Part shown: one piece after another, positions 8,981 to 18,630 of the stretch
Layout: each line of letters opens with the position of its first letter
Numbering within the stretch: position 1 is the first letter of the stretch
DNA from: Kocuria salsicia
Lineage (GTDB): Bacteria > Actinomycetota > Actinomycetes > Actinomycetales > Micrococcaceae
DNA: 64,000 bases
Assembly: GCF_007681555.1 (NCBI RefSeq)
Contig: NZ_VELE01000001.1
Location: forward strand, 682,001 to 746,000
Direction: 5' to 3'
Program-made: the position numbers and the translations under genes
The notes under the pieces: generated by a model
Databases searched by the model: none
The model's input: the letters and a program-made list of their open reading frames with translations, nothing else
What the model was told of the DNA's origin: nothing

Positions 8981-9014
8981 GGAACGCGCCGCCCACCCTG
9001 GGACGGCGCGTTCC
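8981..9014 (-). terminator. Hairpin after glgX
   Basis: GGAACGCGCCG (8981-8991) pairs perfectly with 9004-9014 around a 12-base loop, 33 bases beyond the glgX stop and before treY. There is no T-tract. It may terminate or attenuate between glgX and treYZ. Confidence 0.5.
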
Positions 9015-9046
9015 ACGTGCCTGCGCTCAGACGTCGGCCGGTGTCC

Positions 9047-11245
9047 TCAGACCTCGTCCGCCGTGGCGGCGTAGACCGCCGCAGAGGCGGCCACCGAGGC
9101 TGCCACGGAGGCATCGGGCTCCTCCTCCGGCTCCTCCCACGCCCGCAGCAGCACGGTGGACTTGCCCTCCATGCTCAGCACGGTCGAGTGCTCGCGCACC
9201 GCTCCACCCCCGTGCTTGCCGGCGGTGTCCATGATCTCCTCCCACTGGTAGCCGTATTCGGCCGGGGGCAGCGTGACATCCACAGCCTCCGGGTTGGAGT
9301 TGAAGTAGACGATGAAGTTGTCGTCCGTGATCCGTCGGCCGCGCATGTCCACCCCAGCGATGCCCTGGCCGTTGAGCCACATGCCCACGGAGCGGGCCAG
9401 CGGCTCGTCCCAGTCGGCGGGGACCATGGGGGTGCCGTCCGTGTTCAGCCAGGCAATGTCCGGCATGGCGTCGCCCTCGGTGATCTCACCCATCTCCACG
9501 GGTCGGCCGTCGAAGAACTGCGAGCGCCGGAACGTGGGGTGCTCGTGGCGCAGGTGCGTGATCACGGAGGTGAACTCCACCAGGGGTGCGTCCACCTTCT
9601 CCCAGTTGATCCATGTCAACTCGTTGTCCTGGCAGTACGCGTTGTTGTTCCCCCGCTGCGTGCGCCCGAGCTCGTCCCCGTGCAGGAGCATCGGCGTGCC
9701 CTGGGAGAGCATCAGGGTGGCCAGGAAGTTGCGCTGCTGGCGCGCGCGCAGGGCAAGCACCTCGGCGTCGTCCGTGGGTCCCTCCTCGCCGCAGTTCCAG
9801 GAGCGGTTGTGGGACTCGCCGTCGTTGTTGTCCTCGCCGTTGGCCTCGTTGTGCTTCTCGTTGTAGGACACCAGGTCCCGCAGCGTGAAGCCGTCGTGGG
9901 CGGTGACGAAGTTCACCGAGGCGAACGGGCGGCGGCCGCTGTTCTCGTAGAGGTCCGCGGAGCCCGTGACACGGGACGCGAACTCGCCGAGGGTCGAGGG
10001 CTCGCCCCTCCAGAAGTCGCGCACGGTGTCCCGGTACTTGCCGTTCCACTCGGTCCACTGCGGCGGGAAGTTGCCCACCTGGTAACCGCCGGGGCCAATG
10101 TCCCACGGCTCGGCGATCAGCTTGACCTGCGAGACGATCGGGTCCTGCTGGACGAGCTCGAAGAACGTGGAGAGCTTGTCGACGTCGTAGAACTCACGGG
10201 CCAGGGTGGCCGCGAGGTCGAAGCGGAAGCCGTCCACGTGCATCTCCGTGACCCAGTAGCGCAGCGAGTCCATGATCAGCTGCAGCGAGTGCGGGTGGCG
10301 CACGTTCAGAGAGTTCCCGGTGCCCGTGTAGTCCATGTAGAACTTCTGGTCGTCCTCCACGGTGCGGTAGTAGGCGTTGTTGTCGATGCCCTTCATGGAC
10401 AGCGTGGGGCCCAGGTGGTTGCCCTCCGCGGTGTGGTTGTAGACCACGTCAAGGATGACCTCGATGTCCGCCTGGTGCAGCGCGCGCACCATGGCCTTGA
10501 ACTCCTGCACCTGGCCGCCCAGGTGGGAGGCCGCGCTGTACTCGTTGTGCGGGGCGAAGAACGCAATGGTGTTGTAGCCCCAGTAGTTGCGCAGGTCCTT
10601 CTCCAGCAGGGTGGAGTCCTGGACGAACTGGTGCACCGGCATGAGCTCCACCGCGGTGACGCCCAGCTTCTTGAGGTGGGCGATCACGGCCGGGTGGGAC
10701 ACGCCCGCGTAGGTGCCGCGCTGCTCCTCCGGGATCTCCGGGTGCTGCTTGGTGAGGCCCTTCACATGGGCCTCGTAGATCACCGACTTGTGGTACGGGG
10801 TGTGGGGGGTGCGGTCACCCTCCCAGTCGAAGAACGGGTTGATGACCACGCCCTTCATCATGTGCGAGGCGGAGTCCTGGTGGTTCTCGGAGTCCTCGTC
10901 GCCGAAGTTGTAGGAGAACAGGGACTCGTCCCAGTCGATCTCCCCCTCCACGGCCTTGGCGTACGGGTCCAGCAGCAGCTTGTCCGGGTTGCACCGCAAC
11001 CCCCGGGATGGGTCCCACGGACCGTGGACGCGGTAGCCGTAGCGCTGGCCCGGCTGCACGGAGGGGAGGTAGCAGTGCCACACGTAGCTGTCCACGGCGG
11101 TGACCTCCACGCGGGTCTCCGTGCCGTCCTCGTCGAACAGGCACAGCTCCACGCGGTCCGCGACCTCGGAGAAGATCGCGAAATTGGTCCCCGTCCCGTC
11201 GAACGTCGCGCCCAGCGGGTACGGGTGTCCTGGCCAAACTTCCAT
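9047..11245 (-). CDS. glgX: Glycogen debranching enzyme (GlgX/TreX type)
   Basis: Isoamylase-type debranching enzyme that removes alpha-1,6 branches from glycogen, providing linear maltooligosaccharides for TreY. At 732 residues it has the N-terminal CBM48-like domain (PLGATFDGTGTNFAIFSE), the GH13 barrel with VILDVVYNHTAEG, DGFRFDLAATLAR (nucleophile Asp), LIAEPWDIG (acid/base Glu) and NFVTAHDGFTLRDLVSYN. The C-terminus carries an extra Glu- and Ala-rich tail of about 30 residues after LLRAWEEP. ATG at 11245 has GAGGAGAG upstream. It is the first gene of the glycogen-to-trehalose set, although a hairpin separates it from treY. Confidence 0.94.
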   Translation of the reverse strand: MEVWPGHPYPLGATFDGTGTNFAIFSEVADRVELCLFDEDGTETRVEVTAVDSYVWHCYLPSVQPGQRYGYRVHGPWDPSRGLRCNPDKLLLDPYAKAVEGEIDWDESLFSYNFGDEDSENHQDSASHMMKGVVINPFFDWEGDRTPHTPYHKSVIYEAHVKGLTKQHPEIPEEQRGTYAGVSHPAVIAHLKKLGVTAVELMPVHQFVQDSTLLEKDLRNYWGYNTIAFFAPHNEYSAASHLGGQVQEFKAMVRALHQADIEVILDVVYNHTAEGNHLGPTLSMKGIDNNAYYRTVEDDQKFYMDYTGTGNSLNVRHPHSLQLIMDSLRYWVTEMHVDGFRFDLAATLAREFYDVDKLSTFFELVQQDPIVSQVKLIAEPWDIGPGGYQVGNFPPQWTEWNGKYRDTVRDFWRGEPSTLGEFASRVTGSADLYENSGRRPFASVNFVTAHDGFTLRDLVSYNEKHNEANGEDNNDGESHNRSWNCGEEGPTDDAEVLALRARQQRNFLATLMLSQGTPMLLHGDELGRTQRGNNNAYCQDNELTWINWEKVDAPLVEFTSVITHLRHEHPTFRRSQFFDGRPVEMGEITEGDAMPDIAWLNTDGTPMVPADWDEPLARSVGMWLNGQGIAGVDMRGRRITDDNFIVYFNSNPEAVDVTLPPAEYGYQWEEIMDTAGKHGGGAVREHSTVLSMEGKSTVLLRAWEEPEEEPDASVAASVAASAAVYAATADEV

Positions 11246-11330
11246 GTACTTCTCTCCTCAGCGTGTGGTGGGGCCGGTCACGGGTCACCGTTCTCGGCGG
11301 ACCACCAACCCTAGTCGCTTCCCCCCGGCC

Positions 11331-12992
11331 TCACGGACGGGTGAGAACCGCCCGCACGTGCTCTGCGAGCACCGACGGCGGCACCGGGCCCTCTCCGCCG
11401 GCCCGCGAGGCGAGCGCGTGCAGCCCCGCTCCGAGCGCGGCCGCCGCGGCCCAGCGGCCCTCGCCCCGGGCCCACGGACCCAGGTCCGCAAGCGCGTCCG
11501 GGTGCTCGGCCACGTGCGCGAGCACCGTGCCCAGGATCCCGGCGAGGGTGTCCCCGGAGCCGGCGGTGGCCAGCCACGGGCTCGCCCCGCCCACGCTCAG
11601 GCACAGGCAGTCCTCCCCGGCCCACGACGCCGCGTCCCCGGCCACCGGCGAGGCCACCACGGTGGTCGCGCCCTTGAGCAGCACGGTGGCCCCCGTCAGC
11701 CGGGCCGCCTCCCGCGCCCAGTGCAGGGGGTTCGCCTCGATCTCCGTGCGCTCCACCGTGGCCCGCGCCAGCCCGAAGCCCGCGAGCCACTCGAAGATCT
11801 GGGAGAGCTCCCCGGCGTGCGGTGTGAGGACCTTGTGGGCACCCAGGGGTCCGTCCGCCACGGAGCGCGCCGCGGCGTCGAGCGCTCCCGCGTCGAGCAC
11901 CGCGGGCTCCTCGGCCTCGATCACGGCCTGCACGCGCGCGGCCTGGGACTCGTCCCCCACCACACCGGGTCCGGCGAGCCACGCCTGGACGTGCACGTCC
12001 CACGGCTGGTCGTCCGAGCAGACCACCTCGGGGCTGCGCGCCAGCACCATCCCGCGCGCGGTCGAGTCGCCCAGGAAGCGCACCATGCCCGCCCCGGCCT
12101 GGACGGCGGCCTGGGTGCACATGATGGCCGCACCGGGATAGCTCGGAGCACCGGCCACCACGCCGAGCACCCCGCGCGTGTACTTGGTGTCCGTGGCACC
12201 GGGTCGCGGCCACGCGGCCAGAACGTCCTCGCCCTGGACGCGGTGCACCGCCGGTGCGCCCAGCAGGTCCTCGATGCCGATGGGCACCACGGTGAGCGCG
12301 CCGCCGGCCTGCTCGCCGGGGGCGACCACGTGCGCCGTCTTCGCCGCGCCGAACGTCACGGTCGCGTTCGCGCTCAGCAGCGGTTGCGGGGCCTCGCCGG
12401 TGTCCGCGTCCAGCCCGGAGACGAGGTCGCACGCCACGATCCGCGGCGTGCCCCGTCCATCCGCGGCGGGCCCACTGCGGTCACGGCCGGTGAACGCCTC
12501 GACGAGCTCCGCCGGGGCGCCGCGCAGCCCACCGCTCGCGCCCGTACCCAGCACGGCGTCCACCACGAGGTCCGCGGCGGACATCAGCCCGACGGCGTCC
12601 GGGACGTCCACCGTCCGCAGCCCGGAGACCTGCGCGGGCGACTCCTCCCCGGCTCCACCGTCGAGCCGCAGCGCGGTGCCGCCCGCTGCGAGCAGCGCCC
12701 AGAGTCCGGCCTCGTGGGCGCGCGAGCCGGTGAGCACGGCAGTCACGGTGACGCCCCGGCGGCGCAGGAACGACCCCGCCCACAGTCCGTCCCCGCCGTT
12801 GTTGCCCGGTCCCACGAGGACCACCGCGCAGCTTCCGGCCAGAACGCCGTCGCGGGCGGCGAGCCGCAGCTGCGTCTCGCACTCCCGTGCCAGTCCCCGT
12901 GCGGCGCGGCGCATCAGTGCGTCACCGTGCCCCTCGTCCAGCAGCGGCTGCTCTGCGGCGCGGATGCTCGCGCCGGTGTACGCCTCAATCAT
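11331..12992 (-). CDS. nnrD: Bifunctional NAD(P)H-hydrate epimerase / ADP-dependent dehydratase
   Basis: Repairs damaged NADHX and NADPHX: the N-terminal YjeF_N domain epimerises the hydrates and the C-terminal ribokinase-like domain dehydrates them using ADP. In 553 residues the first domain contains [23 protein letters not shown] and [14 protein letters not shown]; the second, after a linker near residue 250, contains [27 protein letters not shown] and the phosphate-binding [15 protein letters not shown] at 12992 overlaps the end of acpS by eight bases, so the two are co-transcribed. The acpS-nnrD pairing is common in actinobacteria, where alr usually follows; here the trehalose block intervenes. 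Confidence 0.95.
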   Translation of the reverse strand: MIEAYTGASIRAAEQPLLDEGHGDALMRRAARGLARECETQLRLAARDGVLAGSCAVVLVGPGNNGGDGLWAGSFLRRRGVTVTAVLTGSRAHEAGLWALLAAGGTALRLDGGAGEESPAQVSGLRTVDVPDAVGLMSAADLVVDAVLGTGASGGLRGAPAELVEAFTGRDRSGPAADGRGTPRIVACDLVSGLDADTGEAPQPLLSANATVTFGAAKTAHVVAPGEQAGGALTVVPIGIEDLLGAPAVHRVQGEDVLAAWPRPGATDTKYTRGVLGVVAGAPSYPGAAIMCTQAAVQAGAGMVRFLGDSTARGMVLARSPEVVCSDDQPWDVHVQAWLAGPGVVGDESQAARVQAVIEAEEPAVLDAGALDAAARSVADGPLGAHKVLTPHAGELSQIFEWLAGFGLARATVERTEIEANPLHWAREAARLTGATVLLKGATTVVASPVAGDAASWAGEDCLCLSVGGASPWLATAGSGDTLAGILGTVLAHVAEHPDALADLGPWARGEGRWAAAAALGAGLHALASRAGGEGPVPPSVLAEHVRAVLTRP

Positions 12993-13356
12993 GCGGATGA
13001 CCTTCCTGTCCCTCGGCCACGACGAACGCCACGGCCATGCCGCCGTCGTGGGAGATCGTCACGTGCCACGTCCGCACTCCCCGGCGCCGCTGCTCCTCGG
13101 CCACGGTGCCGGTGGTGTGCAGGTGGGGGGCGCCGTCCGCGTCGTTGGTGACCCAGCAGTCCTGCCAGATCATCCCCGGCGGTGCCTTCAGCGCCTTGGC
13201 CGCGGCTTCCTTCACCGCGAAGCGCGCCGCGAGCGAGCGCGGCGGCAGCTCCCGCTCGTGGGGCACGAACAGCCGCTCGACCAGGCGCGGTGTGCGGGCC
13301 ACCTGCCGCTCGAAACGCGCGATGTCCACGATGTCCACACCCGTGCCCACGATCAT
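12985..13356 (-). CDS. acpS: Holo-[acyl-carrier-protein] synthase
   Basis: AcpS transfers 4'-phosphopantetheine from CoA to a serine of acyl carrier protein, activating fatty-acid synthesis. The 123-residue length is normal. Seen: [12 protein letters not shown] near the N-terminus with the magnesium-binding Asp, and [14 protein letters not shown] with the second acidic ligand Glu. The ATG start has TAGGCT six bases upstream within a 15-mer also found before mshA, so the transcript is probably leaderless. The 3' end overlaps nnrD by eight bases. Confidence 0.95.
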   Translation of the reverse strand: MIVGTGVDIVDIARFERQVARTPRLVERLFVPHERELPPRSLAARFAVKEAAAKALKAPPGMIWQDCWVTNDADGAPHLHTTGTVAEEQRRRGVRTWHVTISHDGGMAVAFVVAEGQEGHPHD

Positions 13357-13362
13357 GCCGCC

Positions 13363-13368
13363 AGCCTA
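13363..13368 (-). promoter_or_regulatory. Putative leaderless -10 element of acpS
   Basis: On the minus strand TAGGCT ends six bases before the acpS ATG. It sits in the same 15-mer GCGCCGGTAGGCTGG seen before mshA, and the bases upstream (GTGCCCG) are also shared. Confidence 0.45.
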
Positions 13369-13500
13369 CCGGCGCCCCCGGACGGGCACTGGCGACGACG
13401 CCGCACGGGCGCATCACACGTGCCCGTCCAGCACGTGGGGTCACCCGGGTCGCACGGCGCGCTGGGTCACCCGCGGCGCACCCGTGCCCGGGCTGGGCGG

Positions 13501-13528
13501 CCGGGCACGGCGTCGTCGCCCCCTGCAC
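13501..13528 (-). repeat. 28-bp intergenic repeat, copy 2
   Basis: Reverse-complement copy of the element at 545-572 (26 of 28 identical). A related 13-mer, GGCGACGACGCCG, lies in opposite orientation at about 13392-13404, so a segment of roughly 130 bp between acpS and glmS is flanked by inverted copies. The rest of the 264-bp gap holds the glmS terminator and no gene. Confidence 0.6.
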
Positions 13529-13555
13529 ATGCCCTCCCCGCGGCGCCTCCGGACA

Positions 13556-13604
13556 CGACGACGGCGGGTGACGCTCCCGTGGGAGGCGTCACCCGCCGTC
13601 GTGG
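13556..13604 (-). terminator. Terminator hairpin of glmS
   Basis: A stem of about 21 bp (left arm 13558-13578, right arm 13581-13602, one bulged base) begins 19 bases after the glmS stop. No T-tract follows. Confidence 0.7.
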
Positions 13605-13620
13605 TGGGATCCTGCGCGGT

Positions 13621-15504
13621 CTACTCGACCGTGACGGACTTCGCGAGGTTGCGCGGCTGGTCCACGTCGTAGCCCTTGGCCCCGGCGAGCTCGCACGCGA
13701 AGATCTGCAACGGCACCGTGGCCAGCAGCGGCTGGAGCAGCGTGGGCGACTGGGGGACGTAGAACACGTGGTTCGCAAACTCGCGCACCGCCTCGTCCCC
13801 CTCCTCGGCGATCACGATGGTCTCGGCACCGCGCGCGCGGATCTCCTGGATGTTGGAGACCACCTTGGCGTGCAGCGAGTCACGGCCGCGCGGCGAGGGC
13901 ACGATCACGATCACGGGCTGGCCCTGGTCGATCAGCGCGATCGGCCCGTGCTTGAGCTCACCGGCGGCGAAGCCCTCGGCGTGGATGTACGCGATCTCCT
14001 TGAGCTTCAGCGCGCCCTCCATGGCCACGGGGAAACCCACGTGCCGGCCCAGGAAGAGCACCGAGCCGGCGTCCTCCATGCTCGAGGCGAGCGCCTTGAC
14101 CTGCGGCTCCACCTCGTCCAGCACGCGCTGGATCTTGGCCGGCATGGCCTCCAGCTCCGCGAGCAGGGTGGCGATCTCGTCCTTGTACTTGTTGCCGCGC
14201 AGCTGCGCCAGGTACAGCCCCAGCAGGTACGCGGCCGTGATCTGCGCCAGGAACGCCTTCGTGGAGGCCACGGCGATCTCCGGGCCGGCGTGCGTGTAGA
14301 GCACGGCGTCCGCCTCGCGCGGGATCGTGGAGCCGTTGGTGTTGCAGATGGCCACCACCTTGGCGCCCTGCTCCTGGGCGTGGCGCACGGCCATGAGGGT
14401 GTCCATGGTCTCGCCGGACTGGGAGACGGCCACCACCAGGGTCTTCTCGTTCACGATGGGGTCCCGGTAGCGGAACTCGTGGGCCAGCTCCACCTCGGTG
14501 GGGATCCGGCACCAGTGCTCGATCGCGTAGCGCGCCACCTGGCCGGCGTAGGCCGCGGTGCCGCACGCGATCACGACGATCTTGTCGATCGAGCGCAGCA
14601 CCGACTCGTCGATCTTGATCTCGTCCAGCGTGAGGCTTCCGTTCTCGTCCAGGCGCCCCAGCAGGGTGTCCCCCACGGCGGAGGGCTGGTCGTGGATCTC
14701 CTTCTCCATGAAGGAGGGGTAGCCGTCCTTCTCGGCGGCGGCGGCGTCCCACTCGATCTCGAAGGGCTTGCCCTCGGCGGGGTTGCCGTCGAAGTCGACG
14801 ATCGCGTAGTCGTCCGCGGTGATGGTCACGATCTGGTCCTGACCCATCTCCACCGCACGCTTGGTGTAGTCGATGAAGCCGGAGACGTCCGAGCCCAGGA
14901 AGTTCTCGCCGTCGCCGAGCCCGATCACCAGCGGGGAGTTGCGGCGCGAGGCGACCACGCGGTCCGGGACGTCCGCGTGCACGGCCAGCAGCGTGAACGC
15001 GCCCTCCAGGCGGCGGGAGGTGTCCTGCATGGCGACGGTGAGGTCCTTGTGCTCGGGGTCCTGCGCGTCGTAGGTGCGGGCGAGCAGCACGGCGGCCACC
15101 TCGGTGTCCGTCTCGGACACGAAGGTCTCGCCCTGGGCCTGCAGCTCGCGCTTGATCTCGCTGAAGTTCTCGATGATGCCGTTGTGGATCATGGCGAGCT
15201 TGCCGCCGTCCACCACGTGCGGGTGGGCGTTGACGTCGGTGGGCCCGCCGTGCGTGGCCCACCGGGTGTGCCCGATTCCGATGTTCGACTCCGGCAGCGG
15301 GTGCTCCTCGAGCTCCTCGAGGAGGTTGCTGAGCTTGCCCGCCTTCTTGCGGTACTCCACCGTGCCGTCCGCGATGACGGCGACACCCGCGGAATCGTAA
15401 CCGCGGTACTCGAGCCGGCGCAGCCCCTCGAGGATCACGTCGAGAGCGGTGTGCTGGCGGCCGTCAGCACCCTTTGAGCCCACATATCCCACAATTCCAC
15501 ACAT
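13621..15504 (-). CDS. glmS: Glutamine-fructose-6-phosphate aminotransferase (isomerizing)
   Basis: GlmS makes glucosamine 6-phosphate from fructose 6-phosphate and glutamine, the entry to UDP-GlcNAc for peptidoglycan and mycothiol. The 627-residue protein starts MCGIVGYVG, where Cys2 becomes the N-terminal nucleophile of the glutaminase domain; this fixes the start at 15504. GHTRWATHGGPTDVNAHPH follows. Two SIS sugar-isomerase domains fill the C-terminal part (VIACGTAAYAGQVARY, VAVSQSGETMDTLMAV), ending PRNLAKSVTVE as expected. A TAGAAT -10 lies eight bases before the ATG. The 74-bp upstream gap is too short for a glmS ribozyme. Confidence 0.97.
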   Translation of the reverse strand: MCGIVGYVGSKGADGRQHTALDVILEGLRRLEYRGYDSAGVAVIADGTVEYRKKAGKLSNLLEELEEHPLPESNIGIGHTRWATHGGPTDVNAHPHVVDGGKLAMIHNGIIENFSEIKRELQAQGETFVSETDTEVAAVLLARTYDAQDPEHKDLTVAMQDTSRRLEGAFTLLAVHADVPDRVVASRRNSPLVIGLGDGENFLGSDVSGFIDYTKRAVEMGQDQIVTITADDYAIVDFDGNPAEGKPFEIEWDAAAAEKDGYPSFMEKEIHDQPSAVGDTLLGRLDENGSLTLDEIKIDESVLRSIDKIVVIACGTAAYAGQVARYAIEHWCRIPTEVELAHEFRYRDPIVNEKTLVVAVSQSGETMDTLMAVRHAQEQGAKVVAICNTNGSTIPREADAVLYTHAGPEIAVASTKAFLAQITAAYLLGLYLAQLRGNKYKDEIATLLAELEAMPAKIQRVLDEVEPQVKALASSMEDAGSVLFLGRHVGFPVAMEGALKLKEIAYIHAEGFAAGELKHGPIALIDQGQPVIVIVPSPRGRDSLHAKVVSNIQEIRARGAETIVIAEEGDEAVREFANHVFYVPQSPTLLQPLLATVPLQIFACELAGAKGYDVDQPRNLAKSVTVE

Positions 15505-15512
15505 GAAAATGC

Positions 15513-15518
15513 ATTCTA
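15513..15518 (-). promoter_or_regulatory. Putative -10 element of glmS, near-leaderless
   Basis: TAGAAT (five of six to TATAAT) on the minus strand, eight bases before the glmS ATG. No convincing -35 is seen. Confidence 0.4.
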
Positions 15519-15563
15519 GCGGAAACGTCCCCGGCCCTCCGTCCCGTGGGTCACACGGGGGCC

Positions 15564-15569
15564 TACACT
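15564..15569 (+). promoter_or_regulatory. Putative -10 element of coaA, near-leaderless
   Basis: TACACT, nine bases before the coaA ATG, in the 74-bp divergent gap with glmS. No convincing -35. Confidence 0.35.
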
Positions 15570-15578
15570 GGTCCGAGC

Positions 15579-16535
15579 ATGAGCACACAGCCCACTTCCC
15601 AGCGCGTCTCCCCCTTCGTGGAGCTGGACCGCCAGACCTGGTCCCGGCTCTCCACGGAGATCGACGTCCCCCTCACCGCTCAGGAGATCGAGAACCTGCG
15701 CGGTCTCGGTGACCGCCTGGACGTGGACGAGGTGCGGGAGGTCTACCTCCCCCTCTCCCGGCTGCTCACCCTCTACGACATGTCCTCCACGCAGCTCAAC
15801 GCGGCCACCAACTCGTTCCTGGGCGAGCACCACGCGCGCACGCCGTTCGTGATCGGCATCGCCGGTTCCGTGGCCGCCGGCAAGTCCACCACGGCCCGAC
15901 TGCTGCGCGAGATGCTCGCGCGCTGGCCCTCCACTCCGAACGTCCAGCTCGTGACCACGGACGGTTTCCTGTACCCGAACGCAGAACTGCGCAGCCGGGG
16001 GCTGATGGACCGCAAGGGCTTCCCCGAGTCCTACGACCGGCGTGCCCTGCTGCGCTTCGTCTCGGAGATCAAGTCCGGTGCACCCGAGGTGCGCGCCCCG
16101 AAGTACTCGCACGTCACCTATGACATCCTCCCTGACGAGGAAGTCGTGGTGACCCGGCCGGACGTCGTGATCGTGGAGGGGCTGAACGTGCTCGCCCCGG
16201 CGAAGCTCGAGAGCGGAAGGCGCACGGCCCTCGCCCTGAGCGACTTCTTCGACTTCAGCATCTACGTGGACGCCCGCACGGACGACATCGAGCGCTGGTA
16301 CGTGGACCGCTTCCGCGCCCTGCGCTCCTCGGCGTTCTCGGACCCCGAGTCCTACTTCCACCGCTACGCCAACCTCACGGACGACGAGGCCCGTGAGGTG
16401 GCCACGGACATCTGGCACCGCATCAACGAGCCCAACCTGGTGCAGAACGTGCGCCCCACCCGCGGACGGGCCCGGCTGATCCTCTCGAAGGACCACGACC
16501 ACAAGATCCGACGGGTGCTGCTGCGCAAGAACTGA
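15579..16535 (+). CDS. coaA: Type I pantothenate kinase
   Basis: Phosphorylates pantothenate with ATP, the first step of coenzyme A synthesis. The 318-residue protein has the P-loop [45 protein letters not shown] as in bacterial type I kinases, and [10 protein letters not shown] start at ATG 15579, where the family-typical [14 protein letters not shown] follows closely; an earlier GTG at 15546 would overlap the promoter region. Divergent from glmS. Confidence 0.96.
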   Translation: MSTQPTSQRVSPFVELDRQTWSRLSTEIDVPLTAQEIENLRGLGDRLDVDEVREVYLPLSRLLTLYDMSSTQLNAATNSFLGEHHARTPFVIGIAGSVAAGKSTTARLLREMLARWPSTPNVQLVTTDGFLYPNAELRSRGLMDRKGFPESYDRRALLRFVSEIKSGAPEVRAPKYSHVTYDILPDEEVVVTRPDVVIVEGLNVLAPAKLESGRRTALALSDFFDFSIYVDARTDDIERWYVDRFRALRSSAFSDPESYFHRYANLTDDEAREVATDIWHRINEPNLVQNVRPTRGRARLILSKDHDHKIRRVLLRKN

Positions 16536-16631
16536 GCCCGGAGCACCGCCGTTTTCACCCGCTGCGGCCGCGGGCCTGTGATCTCCGGTATGTTCCGGGC
16601 CGTTGGCCTCATCTTTCATGCACTCGCTGGG

Positions 16632-16637
16632 TACTGT
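16632..16637 (+). promoter_or_regulatory. Putative leaderless -10 element of mscL
   Basis: TACTGT, seven bases before the mscL ATG at 16645. Supports that start and a leaderless mRNA. Confidence 0.4.
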
Positions 16638-16644
16638 GAGCGCC

Positions 16645-17100
16645 ATGATCAATGGTTTCAAAGAATTCATCATGAAGGGCAACGTGATGGATCTCGCGGT
16701 TGCCGTCATCATCGGCGCCGCCTTCGCCAAAATCGTCAACGCACTCGTGGAGAGCGTGCTCATGCCCGCGATCTCCGCGATCGTCGGCTCTCCCAACTTC
16801 GACAGCTTCGCCGTGCTCACCCTGCGCGGCAACGAGCTGAAGTTCGGCGTGCTGCTGACCGCGATCGTCAACTTCCTGCTCATCGCCGCGGCCGTGTACT
16901 TCTGCCTGGTGATGCCCATGAACAAGATGATCGAGCGCCGCAACCGCCGTCTGGGCATCGAGCCGGCCGAGGAGGCCGCCGATCCCAACGTCGTGCTTCT
17001 TACCGAGATCCGTGACGCACTGACCGCGGGTCACACCGGCACCGCGGCCCCCGACGCCGCCACGGGTCGCCACGAGGCCCCTGGCAACTCCGCTGTCTGA
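16645..17100 (+). CDS. mscL: Large-conductance mechanosensitive channel
   Basis: MscL opens under membrane tension and releases solutes during osmotic downshock. The 151-residue protein starts MINGFKEFIMKGNVMDLAVAVIIG, the conserved N-terminal amphipathic helix leading into TM1; TM2 is GVLLTAIVNFLLIAAAVYFCLV, followed by the charged cytoplasmic helix with NRRLGIEPAEE. The last about 35 residues are a nonconserved Ala/Gly-rich tail. An in-frame upstream ATG at 16603 is rejected because the family begins at 16645. Functionally it fits an organism that also makes the osmolyte trehalose. Confidence 0.94.
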   Translation: MINGFKEFIMKGNVMDLAVAVIIGAAFAKIVNALVESVLMPAISAIVGSPNFDSFAVLTLRGNELKFGVLLTAIVNFLLIAAAVYFCLVMPMNKMIERRNRRLGIEPAEEAADPNVVLLTEIRDALTAGHTGTAAPDAATGRHEAPGNSAV

Positions 17101-17120
17101 CCCGTCCATCCGTCCGCACG

Positions 17121-17158
17121 AGAAGGGCCCCGCATCCTCACGGATGCGGGGCCCTTCT
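17121..17158 (+). terminator. Terminator of mscL
   Basis: Perfect 17-bp stem (AGAAGGGCCCCGCATCC, 17121-17137, with 17142-17158) with a TCAC loop, 20 bases after the mscL stop and followed by CTGTCT. Confidence 0.85.
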
Positions 17159-17230
17159 CTGTCTCGTGGCACTGCCTGTCCGGTGTCGTGCGCGTCGGAA
17201 TTGTCACCGGTCGCCCGGCTGCCCGACCCA

Positions 17231-17275
17231 CGCCGCACGAGGTCGGGACACGAAGTTCCCCGACGTCGTGCGGCG
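17231..17275 (-). terminator. Terminator of glmM
   Basis: CGCCGCACGAGGTCGGG (17231-17247) pairs with 17259-17275 with one mismatch, directly beyond the glmM stop. No T-tract. Confidence 0.7.
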
Positions 17276-17280
17276 CAGGT

Positions 17281-18630
17281 CTACAGGCTCAGGTTCTCCT
17301 CGACGACGGCGACCAGCGCCTCGGCCTCGCGCTGGGCCTCCTCGGCCGTTGCCGCCTCGACCATCACGCGCACCACCGGCTCGGTCCCGGAGGGACGCAG
17401 CAGCACCCGGCCCTCCTCGCCCAGCCGCTGCTCCGTCTCGGCCACGGCGTCCAGCACCGCCTGGTTGGTGCTCGTCGCGGCCTTGTCCACGTTCTTGACG
17501 TTGATCATCACCTGCGGCATGCGGGTCATGACCGTGGCGAGTTCCTGCAGGGGCATCCCGGTCTGTGCCACGCGGGAGGCAAGCATCATGCCCGTGAGCA
17601 GCCCGTCTCCCGTGGTGGCGTAGTCGGCCATGATCACGTGCCCGGACTGCTCGCCGCCCAGGTTGTAGCCGTTGGCCACCATCGACTCCAGGACGTAGCG
17701 GTCCCCCACCGAGGCGCGCACCAGGTTGATGCCCGCCTTCTCCAGGGCCAGTTGCAGACCCAGGTTGCTCATCACCGTGGCCACGAGGGTGTCCTGGTTG
17801 AGCCGCCCGGCCTCCTTCATGGCCATCGCGATGATGCACATGATCTGGTCCCCGTCCACCTCGGTGCCGGTGTGGTCGACCGCGAGGCAGCGGTCGGCGT
17901 CGCCGTCGTGGGCGATGCCCAGGTCCGCACCCAGCTCGCGGACCTTCTGCTTCAGCGGCTCGAGATGGGTGGAGCCCACGCCGTCGTTGATGTTCAGCCC
18001 GTCCGGCTCTGCACCGATCACGTGCACGGATGCGCCGGCGTCACGGAAGGCGTCCGGGGAGGCCCCCGAGGCTGCGCCGTGCGCGCAGTCAAGGACGATC
18101 GACAGCCCGTCCAGGCGGCGGGGGATCGCCCCCACGAGGTGGAGGATGTAGCGGTCCTCGGCGTCCGACAGACGCGTCACGCGTCCGACCTCCGCGCCCG
18201 TGGGCCGCAGGAAGTCCCCGGCCTCGTAGACCTGCTGGATGGCGTCCTCGACGGCGTCCGGCAGCTTCTTGCCGCCGTGGGCGAGGAACTTGATCCCGTT
18301 GTCCGGTGCCGGGTTGTGAGATGCAGAGATCATCACGCCGAAGTCGGCGTCGATGTCGCCCACGAGGTACGCGGCGGCGGGCGTCGGGAGCACGCCTGCG
18401 TCGTACACGTCCACGCCGGAGCTTGCGAGCCCCGCGGTGACCGCGGCACCCAGGAACTCGCCGCTCGCGCGTCCGTCCCGGGCCACCACCGCGGTGGGGC
18501 GGCGCCCCTCGGCCGCGTGGCGGTGGCCCAGGACGATCGCCGCGGCCTGCGACAACTGCATGGCAAGGTCTGCTGTGAGGAGGCCGTTCGCGAGACCGCG
18601 AACGCCGTCCGTTCCGAAAATTCTAGACAT
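17281..18630 (-). CDS. glmM: Phosphoglucosamine mutase
   Basis: Converts glucosamine 6-phosphate to glucosamine 1-phosphate, the step after GlmS. The 449-residue protein starts [31 protein letters not shown] at residues 101-116 holds the phosphorylated Ser104, and HDGDADRCL is the metal-binding loop. The C-terminus has [15 protein letters not shown], the phosphate-binding loop. TAGGAT lies eight bases before the ATG and could be either a -10 of a leaderless transcript or a ribosome binding site. It follows ppk2 by 48 bases. Confidence 0.97.
   Translation of the reverse strand: MSRIFGTDGVRGLANGLLTADLAMQLSQAAAIVLGHRHAAEGRRPTAVVARDGRASGEFLGAAVTAGLASSGVDVYDAGVLPTPAAAYLVGDIDADFGVMISASHNPAPDNGIKFLAHGGKKLPDAVEDAIQQVYEAGDFLRPTGAEVGRVTRLSDAEDRYILHLVGAIPRRLDGLSIVLDCAHGAASGASPDAFRDAGASVHVIGAEPDGLNINDGVGSTHLEPLKQKVRELGADLGIAHDGDADRCLAVDHTGTEVDGDQIMCIIAMAMKEAGRLNQDTLVATVMSNLGLQLALEKAGINLVRASVGDRYVLESMVANGYNLGGEQSGHVIMADYATTGDGLLTGMMLASRVAQTGMPLQELATVMTRMPQVMINVKNVDKAATSTNQAVLDAVAETEQRLGEEGRVLLRPSGTEPVVRVMVEAATAEEAQREAEALVAVVEENLSL

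Noticed and set aside
6590-11314. 1574-residue open frame on the plus strand
   Set aside because: Exactly antisense to treY and glgX, no recognisable domain, valine/histidine/arginine-rich; GC3 artefact.
12178-15477. 1099-residue plus-strand open frame
   Set aside because: Antisense to nnrD, acpS and glmS, without family similarity.
15505-15578. Possible glmS ribozyme upstream of glmS
   Set aside because: Only 74 bp separate glmS from coaA, much shorter than the ribozyme, and the -10 lies eight bases from the ATG.
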